From Fulvivirga sediminis (GTDB lineage: Bacteria > Bacteroidota > Bacteroidia > Cytophagales > Cyclobacteriaceae), in NCBI RefSeq assembly GCF_016757215.1, contig NZ_JAESIY010000016.1, positions 19,357 through 83,356 of the forward strand: DNA of 64,000 nt, in the 5' to 3' direction. The position numbers were made by a program, and so were the translations under genes. This document shows, piece after piece, positions 19,201 through 28,665 of this stretch. Below the pieces are notes generated by a model. The model did not search any database and was not told the origin of the DNA. It saw only the letters and a program-made list of their open reading frames with translations. Position 1 is the first letter of the stretch, and every line of letters starts with the position of its first letter.

Positions 19201-19660
19201 GAGGGATAAACTCAGGACTGTTCTACCTGCCTATATGGTGCCCGGCCAGTATATCTGGATGGAAGCATTGCCACAAATTGCCAGTGGCAAAATTGACAGG
19301 CTTAGCCTTCCTGCACCAGTTGAGAGCACATATGAAGAAATAAAATTGCCTAAAACTACTCTTGAAAATAAAATTATCAAGGCATGGTCGCAGGTATTGC
19401 CTCTTAGAGAGGATGAAATAGGAGTTAATTTTAATTTTTTTCAGTCGGGAGGTACTTCATTGATGCTTATCAAGCTCAGTACAATACTTACCGAATCTCT
19501 GGGATACAGAATATCAGTACCTATGCTATTCAATCATCCCACCATTACTTCTTTAGTTGCGTACCTGCAGACTCAGCAACAACAATCTGAGAGGGATATT
19601 GAGGAAGTTAATGAAGAGGTAGATGAGATGCATGACATCTTAGGAACATTGGAGGACTAA
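16289..19660 (+). CDS. NRPS module: TubC-type docking domain - C - A - PCP
   Basis: 1123 residues. The ATG lies one base after the stop of the previous gene (TGA-T-ATG), suggesting translational coupling. The first 50 or so residues resemble the N-terminal docking domain of TubC (LLxxLxxxxIxLxxxxGxLxLxxP, then a basic helix) and should receive the C-terminal tail of the gene-2 protein. The C domain has HHIICDG (His195-His196, Asp200), an LCL-like form. The A domain has FDVSLQELF (Asp708) and reads roughly D-V-Q-H-I-S-M-I-H. I cannot match this code to a residue, although the surroundings resemble the Ser A domains next door. The PCP Ser1057 is in SGGTS rather than LGGxS. The acidic tail (DEMHDILGTLED) resembles that of gene 10; both are followed by KS proteins. 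Confidence 0.96.
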   Translation: MSVVELLLTLKKNNISLTIDEGNLKLGLPEEGVDEQLIQKIREHKADIIKYFGGLSKPSKVEQIEHVGERDYYPLTSAQKRLYFLFELEPNSLAYNQLQILQIEGDLDVSRLEHAFQKLINAHDLLKTTFKVIDGVPVQSLSEQRPFALEWFDGNNLDECVNEFLRPFNLKNELLIRGGLVKISSNTYWLLIDTHHIICDGISQGILVQGLMDANHHQQYHHSGLRYVDFAIYEQGDYWQNKIKAQERFWLSEFEEALMPLNLRTDYPKSVGRDRKGRVIKFSTNRSASLNRLAEEENATLYMSLLSVIKVLLYKLTGNKDIAVGTPVSGRNNEQLDQIVGMFVNTLVVRGNIDSDKSFRSLLKETRDKVLECFSNQQYPYESLVEKLNIERDQNRNPLFDVMFAYRNYNLPKMKMEGVSVSPLEVGNYGTAQFDLTITVTENVDELDWQMQYDASIYKSDTMERWVKYIRQICEVAFQDPDSALKDLNIQPEDEYRAISEVNSTAIDRSEESIIDLFVHQAQQSPDNIAVKFADHSLTYREVDQLSNQIANYLLTECNLSKGSRIGFLLERELWQIPLIYGIMKAGAVYIPLGVDQPANRISQIIEEGDIDLVISRATLEVALAEDCQLLDLDIAANEILKCAVERPASKFTGNDLAYTIYTSGSTGKPKGVMVDHGSLLNNMLWNQKDYPLFEADVLVQKTPLVFDVSLQELFWWSISGASLIIMPPGMERDPHLIADLVARENVTVIHFVPSMMEIFLNVLTSNDIAELKSLRLVIASGEALLPGLVENFNLSFEEIAGIRLINMYGPTEGTIHVTHYECLPGKNQDTIPIGKPIDNMRCHILDPDGNKVPIGVIGELYLEGAGLARGYYKQPQLTAQYFIADESGNSRIYKTGDLAYWREDGNIEYLGRVDQQVKVFGNRIELLEIENQIRRIEGVRRAAVIVYGEGADKRLVAYYEADNSITYQTMRDKLRTVLPAYMVPGQYIWMEALPQIASGKIDRLSLPAPVESTYEEIKLPKTTLENKIIKAWSQVLPLREDEIGVNFNFFQSGGTSLMLIKLSTILTESLGYRISVPMLFNHPTITSLVAYLQTQQQQSERDIEEVNEEVDEMHDILGTLED

Positions 19661-19688
19661 ACCTCCAAATAATTAATAATAGTAATTA

Positions 19689-19718
19689 GTCATCAGGCTA
19701 AATAATTGACCTAATGAC
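19689..19718 (+). promoter_or_regulatory. Possible hairpin in the longest intergenic gap
   Basis: The 89-base gap between genes 3 and 4 contains GTCATCAGG (19689-19697) and CCTAATGAC (19710-19718). They can pair as a nine-base-pair stem with one C-A mismatch around a 12-base loop. No T-run follows the stem, so it does not look like an intrinsic terminator. It could mark RNA processing or modulate expression of the downstream half of the operon, or be chance in AT-rich DNA. Confidence 0.25.
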
Positions 19719-19749
19719 GATTAGTAGAGACTTAGAGAATTAAATATAG

Positions 19750-22700
19750 ATGAAAGATTATAGTGGTATAGAAATAGCTGTGATTGGCATGTCTGGGAAG
19801 TTTCCCGGAGCTAAGGATCTTAATGAGTTTTGGGATAACCTGAAGAATGGCTATGAGTCTGTAACCTACTTTACGGATGAAGAATTGGCAGAAGCTGGTG
19901 TTCCTGAATCAGAGTACAAGCACCCAGACTATGTAAAAGCCAATTCTTTTTTAGAAAATAAAGAGAATTTTGATGCTGATTTCTTCGGATATCGTCCGGA
20001 AGAAGCACGGTTGATGGATCCTCAGATCAGACTTTTTCATGAAGAATGCTGGAAGGCACTTGAAGATGCTGGTATAGACATTAGAAAAAATCAGGATAAA
20101 GTAGGTCTGTTCGCAGGAGGATCTCCGAGTCTTAACTGGGAAACTTATGCTATGTTTGCCAACGAGCAGAATTATGTAGATAGCTTTACAGCTTCCCAGC
20201 TGAAGGATATAACCTATCTGTGTGCTAGAGTATCTTACTTACTTAATCTTCAGGGGCCTGCATTTTATTTAAATACGGCTTGTTCCACATCCTTAGTGGC
20301 TATACAACGAGCCGTTATGAGTCTACTATTGCGGGAGTGTAAAGTAGCCCTCGCCGGTGGAGTATCTCTTAGTCACAGTACTAAAAGGGGATATTTTTAT
20401 GAAGAAGGTATGGTTAGCTCAAATGATGGGCATTGCAGGACTTTTGATGAAAAGGCGATAGGAACGATTAGAGGTGAGGGCGTCGGTGTGGTGGCTCTTA
20501 AGCGATACAAAGATGCAGTAAAAGATGGGGATCACATTTATGCGGTAATCAGAGGAGCTTCGGTAAATAACGATGGATCGGAAAAAATGTCGTTCACGGC
20601 TCCAAGTGAGCATGGTCAGTACAAGGCTATTCTCAAAGCATACAATATGGCCAAAGTGGATCCCGCTACGATCAATATGGTGGAGGCACATGGTTCTGGT
20701 ACGCCACTTGGTGATCCGATTGAAATTGAAGCATTAAATAAGGTGTTTGGTAAAACAGGTACAGAATGTGCCATAGGATCAGTAAAAACCAATATAGGTC
20801 ACCTTGATGCCGCAGCAGGAGTAGCAGGTTTTATCAAAACGGTGCTTTCCCTCAAGCATAAACACATTCCTGCCAGCTTACATTACGAAAGCCCTAACCC
20901 TAAAATAGATTTTGAGCAGGGGCCGTTTTTTGTCAACACGAAGTTAAGACCATGGGAAAAATCATTGACACCAAGAAGGGCAGGAGTAAGCTCTTTTGGA
21001 ATGGGCGGAACCAATGCTCATATCGTGCTGGAAGAGTGTCCTGAAAATTCTAAGGTCTCAAGCGATAATGATATTGACTGGATAAAGCTTTCTGCACATA
21101 CTGCTGATGCTTTGAAGCGCAACGTATCTGCTCTTGCACAGTATCTGGAGAAAAACACCGAGGTAAACTTATCAGATGTTGCCTACACCTTTAATCAAGG
21201 TAGAGCGGATCTTAAATACCGAAAATCAATAGTATTTCAGGGTAGAAAATCATTATTGGAAGCATTATCATCAGAAAGATTGCTCAAGCATCCTGCTCTG
21301 GTCAATAGCCACCAATCGGTACCTAATGTATTTATGTTTGCGGGTCAGGGAGCTGAGTATGTCAATATGTGCAAAACCCTGTATCACGACTTACCAATAT
21401 TTAAAGAGACATTGGACAACTGTTTTGAAATAGCCGCTAAATACATGGATGCCGACTTGAAGGCAATCCTTTTTGCGGAAACAGAAAGTTCTGATGGTCT
21501 CATTCATCAAACTAATTATACACATCCTATTCTATTTGCAGTAGAATATGCTTTAGCAAAATCAATTATGAGCTGGGGTGTGAAGCCTGATATGGTCATT
21601 GGACACAGTCTGGGCGAATATGTAGCAGCGTGCCTGGCAGGAGCATTTGATTTAGAGTCTGGCATTAGGCTCATTATAGAACGAGGCAAGCTCATGAAAA
21701 CTGTGGCGTCCGGTGCAATGATGGCTGTGTCTGCTACAGAGGATAGATTGAATGACTTTTTGAAAGATCATAGAGGAGTAACTCTGGCAACAGCCAATAG
21801 TACAGAATTGCAGGTTGTGGCTGGAGATCATGATGCGGTGCAAGAGCTAATAAAGAGCCTCGAACAAGAGAATATATCCTGTAGATTGATCGCAGGAGCT
21901 TCTGCCTATCATTCGCATCACATGAACCAGATTGCGGATGATTATCGAAAAGTGCTTGCCACTATCGAAATGCAGCCACTGACTCTGACTATGATCTCCA
22001 ATGTGGACGGACAAAAGAAAGAACAGGGAACAATTTTGTCAGCAGACTATTGGGTAAAACATCTGGTTAGTACCGTAAAATTTAAGACAGGTATTGACAC
22101 CATTATGTCTGGAGGAGATGCCAATTTTGTTGAGATTGGTCCAGGAATAGAATTAAGTGTATTTGTGCGGTCTAACGCTATGCGTCATAAAGGGCATAAG
22201 GTTGTTGCTGTTAGTAGGCATCAGGATCATGATGCTACGGACTTTGATCATCTGTACACGGGTATTGGTAAGTTATGGGAGTATGGTATCGATATTGACT
22301 GGTCAGCATTCTATAAAGATCAGGAAAGACACACAGTATCACTTCCTGTTTACTCTTTCGATCAGCAACAGTTTCCAGCTGAGGTAGATGCTTATCGATT
22401 GATTACCGAAAGGATGAACCAAAATACCCATACGGTAGAGAATAAACTTGATCAGTGCTTTTATACCCCAGTTTGGGAAACATCAGATTTATACAGTAGT
22501 GATTCCGCTCAGGATAATTATAATTATCTACTTGTATTTGCTGAAGAGGAGTCGGCGTCTGTACTTATCAACACACTTAGAAAGGATGATGCAAAAACCA
22601 TCATTATATCCAAAGGCAATGAATATGCGAAGATAGATGATGAGCATTTCACCATCAGGCCCAATGATAACAACGACTACAAATTACTTTTTGACCATTT

Positions 22701-25700
22701 CAAAGAAGAATCTGTTCGAATATTGTATTTGTGGTCTGTTGATGAAGCCAAACTGGATATTTCAGGCAGAGAGGATTTTATCTCTCAATTAGAAGTTCAT
22801 TATTATCCATTGATTAATATCGCCAAGTCGATCGATGAAGTGAGTCTTCAAGAGCAAGTAACTTTGATTTCTGTCACTAACAACCTTCATCAGGTATTTT
22901 CCGCGGAGCAATTGTCTCCGGCAAAGTCCTTGCAATTGGCAGCCATAAGAATACTGTCTAAAGAATTTCAAAAACTAGCTTGTAGAAACATAGATGTTGA
23001 TATTCTCAATGACAGAGTGATGGAAGATCTCGCTGCGGATATTGAGTCGTCAAGCCAGGATGTAGTTACTGCTTATCGCCATCAAACACGCTTTGTTCAG
23101 AGAATGAAGCCAATAGCTTTAGCACAACCAAAGAATGAGACAAATTTTGTATCAGGTAAGACCTATCTTATTGCCGGAGGTACAGGAGGCATGGGTATGA
23201 ACTTCGCCCGTTATATCACGTCACAAGTCAGTGGTGTGAAGCTAATCCTTACTGGAAGAAGCGAATTACTATCTAAAGAATCATGGAAAGACGATAAGCA
23301 GCTGGTAGATCATCCGAAAGCCAGTGTGATACAATCATTAGTTGAAATAGAGAAGAGTGGTTCAGAAGTATTCTACTATCAGGCCGACGTTTCTGACATT
23401 AGCCAGATGCAAGAAGTAGTCCAGGATGTGGAGCAAAATATTGGAACCATAAGCGGAGTTATCCATGCAGCAGGCGGAGCAGATTTTGGAGGTATCGTAT
23501 ACAATAGATCAAGAGAAGATGATCTGAAGGTGATGCTCCCAAAAGCGGTTGGAGCCATAGTACTTAATCAATTGTTGGAAAATAGGGACTTGGATTTCTT
23601 TATCCTCTGTTCTTCTACTGCTTCCATAGCAGCTCCTGAAGGTGAGATAGGCTATGTAGCAGCGAACCTATTCTTAAATGCTTACGCTAAGCAGAGATCA
23701 GGTCAGCTTACGAATAATGTAGTTAGCATCAACTGGAACCACGTACGTAATGTGGGTATGGCCAATGAAGCAGCGAAAGTGCTTCGCAGCAAAGGTTTTA
23801 ATGAGATAGTTGACAGTATTTCGGCTCAGGAGGCCGGAGAAGTATTAGAAAGATCAATAAATAGCGGAGTGGCCGAGCTGATGTTGTCAAGACATAAGCT
23901 GTCAGATTTTTATGAGATGTTGCCTGATAAGCACATTGATGAATCTCAACTGGATATATCAGATGAGCATATTTCAACAGAAGACTTGGGAAGTGTTGAG
24001 GAAGTACTTCTGCAGCTATGGCATTCATTTTTTGGTAAGCCTGATATTACCATAGATGATGATTTCTTTGATCTGGGAGGAGACTCTCTTAAAGCCCTGA
24101 CATTGATCGGACGCATAAATAAAGCGCTTCATGTGAAGGTTTCGATTAAAGACTTCCTCAATCATAGCGACATTCTTAGTCTGAGCACATTGATTGAAGA
24201 GAGGCTAGAAGGTGAGAAAAGTGAATTTACATCTATTCCAAAAGCCATTGATAAAGAACTGTATGCTTTATCTGCAGTTCAGCGTAGACTTTACTTCGTA
24301 TATCAGCTGGATAAGAGTTCCTTAGCCTACAATAGCCCTAAACTGATAAAGCTTGAGGGGCAGCTAGACAAAGAAAGACTTCAGAATGCATCGAAGCAGC
24401 TGTTTGAAAGACATAGCAGTTTACGAACCACCTTTGTTCTGAATAATAATGAGCCATACCAAAAAATAAATGATTCCGATACTTTCCAATTAGAAGTGAT
24501 ACCTTCATCAACAGGTAGTGTTGAAGAGGTGCTTAAATCGTTCGTTAGACCCTTCGATTTGGAAAAGGGACCTCTATTGAGAATAAGCTTGTTTGAGGAA
24601 TCCCCGGAAGTCAATTACCTATTGGTAGATATGCATCACATTATCACTGATGGGTCTTCCCAGAATATTCTAATCAGTGATTTTCTCCATTTTTATAACA
24701 ATGATGTATTGCCGGAGCTTCCCGTGCAGTATGTGGATTTCGCTGAGTGGCAACAAAAGGAAGAACAGCAACAAGCTATTTCAAAGCAGAAGGAATTCTG
24801 GCTGGAGCAGTATGCTGATGAACCTTCTATGCTGGATTTACCGATAGACAAAGCGAGATCTGAAGAAAGAAGCTATATAGGAGCCACCAAGGATTTTATG
24901 CTGACCGAAGAGGATTCATTGCGCCTGAGGAAGTTGGCAGATCAGGAAGGGGTAACAATGTATGTAGTATTACTAGCTGCCTATAAGGTATTTCTTAGTA
25001 AACTATGTAATCAGGAAGATATAATTATCGGTTCACCAAGTGCAGGCCGAAACCATCCAGATCTTGAGAATGTAATTGGTATGTTTATCAACACGTTACC
25101 AATCAGGAGCGAGGTGAAGCCTCAATGGACATTCCGGACATTTTTGCAGGAACTGAATAAAATAGCCATAGCATGTTTTGATAACCAGGATTTCCCACTG
25201 GACGAACTGGTTGAAGAACTTAAACTGGAAAGAGAAACTGGCAGAAACCCGTTATTCGATGTCGAATTTGTTTTCAAAAATTATGAAGAAACAACCTTTC
25301 AGTTAGGTCATCTTAAGCAAACGAATATTCCTCTCGAACATCGTGCTGCTTTTGAACTTATTCTTTCTACATACGAAATGGAGGGTAAATTCCATTTCAG
25401 ATGGGAATATACCAAGGAGTTATTTCTGGAAGATACTATTGATAAGTTTACCGGATATTTCAAAAAAATTGTAGAGGCAATATTAGCCGATACTAATATG
25501 GAGATTGGTGATTATGAGATTCTGGAAAACAGTGAAAAGTCACGAATAATTGAGAATGCCAATGGGCCAGTAACACAATATCCGAGTACCACTGTGATCT
25601 CTTATTTTGAATCCATTGCAGAAAAGTATCTAGACCATGTGGCTGTACAGTTTGAGGGAAGTGATATCACTTATCAAGAACTGAACGAAAAGTCCAATGC

Positions 25701-27399
25701 TCTGGCCATCAAGATCAGGGAGGGCTGTTCAATGTCTAACCCTCGAGTGGCGTTATTATTTGAACCGTCTATAGACATGATTATAGCAATGCTTGCTGTG
25801 CTTAAAACCGGAGGCTCTTATTTGCCATTATCACCTTCAGCACCACAGGCTCGAACCGAACAGATCGTAAAAGACAGCAATTGCCAATTGTTGCTCTCGC
25901 AGTCTGATTTTACAGCAGATATCAAAGTATTGGTTGTAGGTGCAAATATGCTTGAAGGCGTGAAGGAAAATCCGGAGAGAACTGAGACGGCTGATGATAG
26001 TATATATATTATTTATACCTCTGGCACTACTGGCGAACCCAAAGGCGTGGAAGTGACCAATAAAGGTGTGATGAATTTTATATACTGGAGAATTCAGAAC
26101 TATGGCTTTAGCACTGATGATCACACATTACAATTGCTTTCTTATCATTTTGATGGGTTTGCCTCAAACTTATATGCATCCTTACTTTCCGGAGGTAAGC
26201 TAACGTTAGTGTCTGATGACAAACGATTAGATACTACTCAGTTATTCAAACATGCAGATCTTGGTTCGGTGACGAATATGGTAGCAACTCCAGGGCTATA
26301 CGGAGCGCTGATTGAAGGCATAGCTGATAAGAAGGATTTGGGAATGAGTCTTAGATTTGTAGTACTGGCAGGTGAAAAGGCTAGTCCAACTTTGATAAAC
26401 CGAAGTCAGGAGCTTTTTCCGGCTGTGAAACTCCATAATGAGTATGGCCCTACGGAAGCTTCAATAGGAGCTACTTTTAATCAGGACATGCATGCGAATA
26501 ATGTTTCTACAATTGGTCAACCGGTGGCTAATACCTCTTGCTACATACTTGGTAAGTCTGGTGAGTTGCTGCCTTGGGGAAACAAAGGTGAACTTTGTAT
26601 CGGAGGTGATGGACTGGCTATTGGATATATCAATCAACCTGATCTTAATCAGGAAAAGTTTGTCAATCCGAAGCACCTTGAAGGGCTGCGTGTCTACAGA
26701 ACTGGAGACTTGGCCAGGTATAATATCGATGGTACCATTGAATATTTGGGGAGGGTCGACAATCAAATTAAGATAAGAGGTTTCAGGGTAGAGCTTGAAG
26801 AGATCAGTAAACATGTACTTCAATTAGCAGGGATTAATGATGTGTATCTCGATGTATTTGAAAAGAATGGAGAAAAGTATATTTCAGCTTATTGTGCTTC
26901 AACTGATATTGAAAGCGTATTAGCCATCAAAGGCCAACTGGAAAATATACTTCCACCATATATGGTACCTGCATATTACGCTCATCTGTCTGTGTTGCCA
27001 CTGACTAACAATGGTAAAGTGGATGTACAAGCTCTTAAAGAGGTGCCATTCTTAAGCGAGCAGGTAAATTCCAACGGAAAAGTAGCGAAGACAGATTTGG
27101 AGAAACAGATAGCAAATATTTGGAAAGATGTATTGAAAATAGATGAAGTACGTGTAGAGGATCGCTTCTTTGATATTGGAGGTACTTCACTCAATGTTAT
27201 AAAATTGAAGCCCAGGATAGAGGAAATTCTTGGGAAGGAAATAGATATTATGGCGCTCTTCAAATATCCAACAATAGAGAAATTTATTGCGAATGTTTTT
27301 CCTGAAGAGTTTGCTATTGAGGAGGCTGAACTTGATCGCACAGATACATTGCGTCAGGGTAAGGCAAACAGACTTAAACGATTAAACAGAAAGAATTAA
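19750..27399 (+). CDS. Hybrid PKS-NRPS: KS-AT-KR-ACP-C-A-PCP
   Basis: 2549 residues. KS: Cys178, His314, His351. AT: GHSLGEY with Ser620; the specificity loop reads SAYH rather than HAFH, so the extender unit is less certain. KR: GGTGGMG at 1143-1149, Ser1288/1289 or Ser1292, Tyr1302, Asn1306, apparently active. ACP Ser1446. C domain HHIITDG (His1629-His1630, Asp1634). The A domain carries an unusual FDGFAS motif (Asp2135) and reads about D-G-S-V-V-A-E-I-G, which I cannot assign; a sister domain occurs in gene 9. PCP Ser2480. There is no DH, so the unit made is a beta-hydroxyacyl extension of the aminoacyl chain (statine-like), then one amino acid. The C-terminal tail is basic (KANRLKRLNRKN), like those of genes 1 and 6. 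The start ATG follows an A/T-rich TTAAATATAG leader shared with gene 11. Confidence 0.97.
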   Translation: MKDYSGIEIAVIGMSGKFPGAKDLNEFWDNLKNGYESVTYFTDEELAEAGVPESEYKHPDYVKANSFLENKENFDADFFGYRPEEARLMDPQIRLFHEECWKALEDAGIDIRKNQDKVGLFAGGSPSLNWETYAMFANEQNYVDSFTASQLKDITYLCARVSYLLNLQGPAFYLNTACSTSLVAIQRAVMSLLLRECKVALAGGVSLSHSTKRGYFYEEGMVSSNDGHCRTFDEKAIGTIRGEGVGVVALKRYKDAVKDGDHIYAVIRGASVNNDGSEKMSFTAPSEHGQYKAILKAYNMAKVDPATINMVEAHGSGTPLGDPIEIEALNKVFGKTGTECAIGSVKTNIGHLDAAAGVAGFIKTVLSLKHKHIPASLHYESPNPKIDFEQGPFFVNTKLRPWEKSLTPRRAGVSSFGMGGTNAHIVLEECPENSKVSSDNDIDWIKLSAHTADALKRNVSALAQYLEKNTEVNLSDVAYTFNQGRADLKYRKSIVFQGRKSLLEALSSERLLKHPALVNSHQSVPNVFMFAGQGAEYVNMCKTLYHDLPIFKETLDNCFEIAAKYMDADLKAILFAETESSDGLIHQTNYTHPILFAVEYALAKSIMSWGVKPDMVIGHSLGEYVAACLAGAFDLESGIRLIIERGKLMKTVASGAMMAVSATEDRLNDFLKDHRGVTLATANSTELQVVAGDHDAVQELIKSLEQENISCRLIAGASAYHSHHMNQIADDYRKVLATIEMQPLTLTMISNVDGQKKEQGTILSADYWVKHLVSTVKFKTGIDTIMSGGDANFVEIGPGIELSVFVRSNAMRHKGHKVVAVSRHQDHDATDFDHLYTGIGKLWEYGIDIDWSAFYKDQERHTVSLPVYSFDQQQFPAEVDAYRLITERMNQNTHTVENKLDQCFYTPVWETSDLYSSDSAQDNYNYLLVFAEEESASVLINTLRKDDAKTIIISKGNEYAKIDDEHFTIRPNDNNDYKLLFDHFKEESVRILYLWSVDEAKLDISGREDFISQLEVHYYPLINIAKSIDEVSLQEQVTLISVTNNLHQVFSAEQLSPAKSLQLAAIRILSKEFQKLACRNIDVDILNDRVMEDLAADIESSSQDVVTAYRHQTRFVQRMKPIALAQPKNETNFVSGKTYLIAGGTGGMGMNFARYITSQVSGVKLILTGRSELLSKESWKDDKQLVDHPKASVIQSLVEIEKSGSEVFYYQADVSDISQMQEVVQDVEQNIGTISGVIHAAGGADFGGIVYNRSREDDLKVMLPKAVGAIVLNQLLENRDLDFFILCSSTASIAAPEGEIGYVAANLFLNAYAKQRSGQLTNNVVSINWNHVRNVGMANEAAKVLRSKGFNEIVDSISAQEAGEVLERSINSGVAELMLSRHKLSDFYEMLPDKHIDESQLDISDEHISTEDLGSVEEVLLQLWHSFFGKPDITIDDDFFDLGGDSLKALTLIGRINKALHVKVSIKDFLNHSDILSLSTLIEERLEGEKSEFTSIPKAIDKELYALSAVQRRLYFVYQLDKSSLAYNSPKLIKLEGQLDKERLQNASKQLFERHSSLRTTFVLNNNEPYQKINDSDTFQLEVIPSSTGSVEEVLKSFVRPFDLEKGPLLRISLFEESPEVNYLLVDMHHIITDGSSQNILISDFLHFYNNDVLPELPVQYVDFAEWQQKEEQQQAISKQKEFWLEQYADEPSMLDLPIDKARSEERSYIGATKDFMLTEEDSLRLRKLADQEGVTMYVVLLAAYKVFLSKLCNQEDIIIGSPSAGRNHPDLENVIGMFINTLPIRSEVKPQWTFRTFLQELNKIAIACFDNQDFPLDELVEELKLERETGRNPLFDVEFVFKNYEETTFQLGHLKQTNIPLEHRAAFELILSTYEMEGKFHFRWEYTKELFLEDTIDKFTGYFKKIVEAILADTNMEIGDYEILENSEKSRIIENANGPVTQYPSTTVISYFESIAEKYLDHVAVQFEGSDITYQELNEKSNALAIKIREGCSMSNPRVALLFEPSIDMIIAMLAVLKTGGSYLPLSPSAPQARTEQIVKDSNCQLLLSQSDFTADIKVLVVGANMLEGVKENPERTETADDSIYIIYTSGTTGEPKGVEVTNKGVMNFIYWRIQNYGFSTDDHTLQLLSYHFDGFASNLYASLLSGGKLTLVSDDKRLDTTQLFKHADLGSVTNMVATPGLYGALIEGIADKKDLGMSLRFVVLAGEKASPTLINRSQELFPAVKLHNEYGPTEASIGATFNQDMHANNVSTIGQPVANTSCYILGKSGELLPWGNKGELCIGGDGLAIGYINQPDLNQEKFVNPKHLEGLRVYRTGDLARYNIDGTIEYLGRVDNQIKIRGFRVELEEISKHVLQLAGINDVYLDVFEKNGEKYISAYCASTDIESVLAIKGQLENILPPYMVPAYYAHLSVLPLTNNGKVDVQALKEVPFLSEQVNSNGKVAKTDLEKQIANIWKDVLKIDEVRVEDRFFDIGGTSLNVIKLKPRIEEILGKEIDIMALFKYPTIEKFIANVFPEEFAIEEAELDRTDTLRQGKANRLKRLNRKN

Positions 27400-27423
27400 C
27401 CTTTAAGAGGAATAATTAATAGA

Positions 27424-28641
27424 ATGAATAAAATCAGCTTTGTGTTTCCCGGCGTTGGGTCACAATTTACAGGAATGGGTAAGGAGTTGTATCATGAATT
27501 TCCCGTATTCAAAGATACTATCGAAGAGGCTAGTGATTTGGCAGGAGCAGATATATTTAAAATCTGGCAGGATGGTGAACAAAAACTCAATGAGTTGAAT
27601 TTTGCTCAGATATCTTTGCTCTCTATTTCATATGCTTCTTATAGAGTGCTTCAGGCTGAGTTGGATGTAGAGCCAGCAATGATGATTGGTCATAGTCTGG
27701 GTGAATATACCGCCTTATGTTGTGATGGTATTCTGAACTTCTCTGAAGCTATCCCATTGGTTCAAAAGCGTGGTGAATGCATTATTGCAACATCAGAACA
27801 GCTTGAGGGTACCATGTTATGGGTAATAAATATCGACACTCAGGTAGTAGAGGGAGTTTGCGAGCAGTTGAGGAGTGATGCTATTGAGGTGTATCTTTCT
27901 GCTTATGATACTGCTACACAATGTAGTATTTCATGTTACAATAAGGATATTTTTGCCATTGCAAAGGCCTTGGAAGACAAGGGAGCTTTGGTTTATCCTC
28001 TTAACTTGAGTGGACCATTTCATAGCCCGCTAATGCAGCAGGCCGCTAAAGATTTTAATACCGTTCTTGAAGGCTATACCTTTAACAGCCAGACTTCCAA
28101 AGTAATAGCTAATGAAACGGCTAGGCCTTATACAGATGATGTTAAAGGACATTTGACCAGACAATTGGTGTCCCCGGTCAAGTGGTTTCAATCATTGGGA
28201 GTTTTAGAGGCTTCTGGTTGTACTACAATCATTGAAGTGGGGCCAAAGGAAGTACTTACGTATCTAACGCAAAAGAGTGAGAAGCCTCTCAAAGCTTATT
28301 CATTCAATTCAATTCAACATCTTAATACACTGAAGAATGATTTGATGGTGGCAGAGGAAGAATATCTCATGAAAATTAGTGGATGCAGGGGCGTAGCTGT
28401 GGGTACTAGAAATTATTATCCAGAAAATAGTAATTATCATCAGGATATTGTGAGTCCCTATAATGAGATCACTAAGATAGAGAAGAGAATCAAAGAAGGT
28501 TATGAAGTTGCCTCTGAGCATCATCTCAAGCAAGCTTTGGGGCACCTAAATACTATCTTGAATAATAAGCGAGTTCCCCAAGATATTCAGCGCGCAAGTC
28601 TGGCGAAATTGCTTAGTGACAAATTTATCCACCTGGTATAA
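27424..28641 (+). CDS. Free-standing acyltransferase (trans-AT type, probably malonyl-CoA:ACP)
   Basis: 405 residues, larger than FabD (about 310). N-terminal FPGVGSQ, nucleophile GHSLGEY (Ser91), KRGE motif near 117-121 and GPFHS with catalytic His200 are the FabD/trans-AT fold signatures. The last 90 or so residues carry the extension (AVGTRNYYP, then a helical VPQ...LLSDKF tail) seen on discrete ATs of trans-AT polyketide clusters. The KRG Arg that contacts the malonyl carboxylate is kept, which favours malonyl transfer over the acyl-hydrolase branch (PedC-like), but this does not settle it. It sits 24 bases after gene 4 and 24 before gene 6. The obvious client is the AT-deficient PKS module of gene 8. 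Confidence 0.88.
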   Translation: MNKISFVFPGVGSQFTGMGKELYHEFPVFKDTIEEASDLAGADIFKIWQDGEQKLNELNFAQISLLSISYASYRVLQAELDVEPAMMIGHSLGEYTALCCDGILNFSEAIPLVQKRGECIIATSEQLEGTMLWVINIDTQVVEGVCEQLRSDAIEVYLSAYDTATQCSISCYNKDIFAIAKALEDKGALVYPLNLSGPFHSPLMQQAAKDFNTVLEGYTFNSQTSKVIANETARPYTDDVKGHLTRQLVSPVKWFQSLGVLEASGCTTIIEVGPKEVLTYLTQKSEKPLKAYSFNSIQHLNTLKNDLMVAEEEYLMKISGCRGVAVGTRNYYPENSNYHQDIVSPYNEITKIEKRIKEGYEVASEHHLKQALGHLNTILNNKRVPQDIQRASLAKLLSDKFIHLV

Positions 28642-28665
28642 AGTCAAGCCAATAAAAAATATTTT

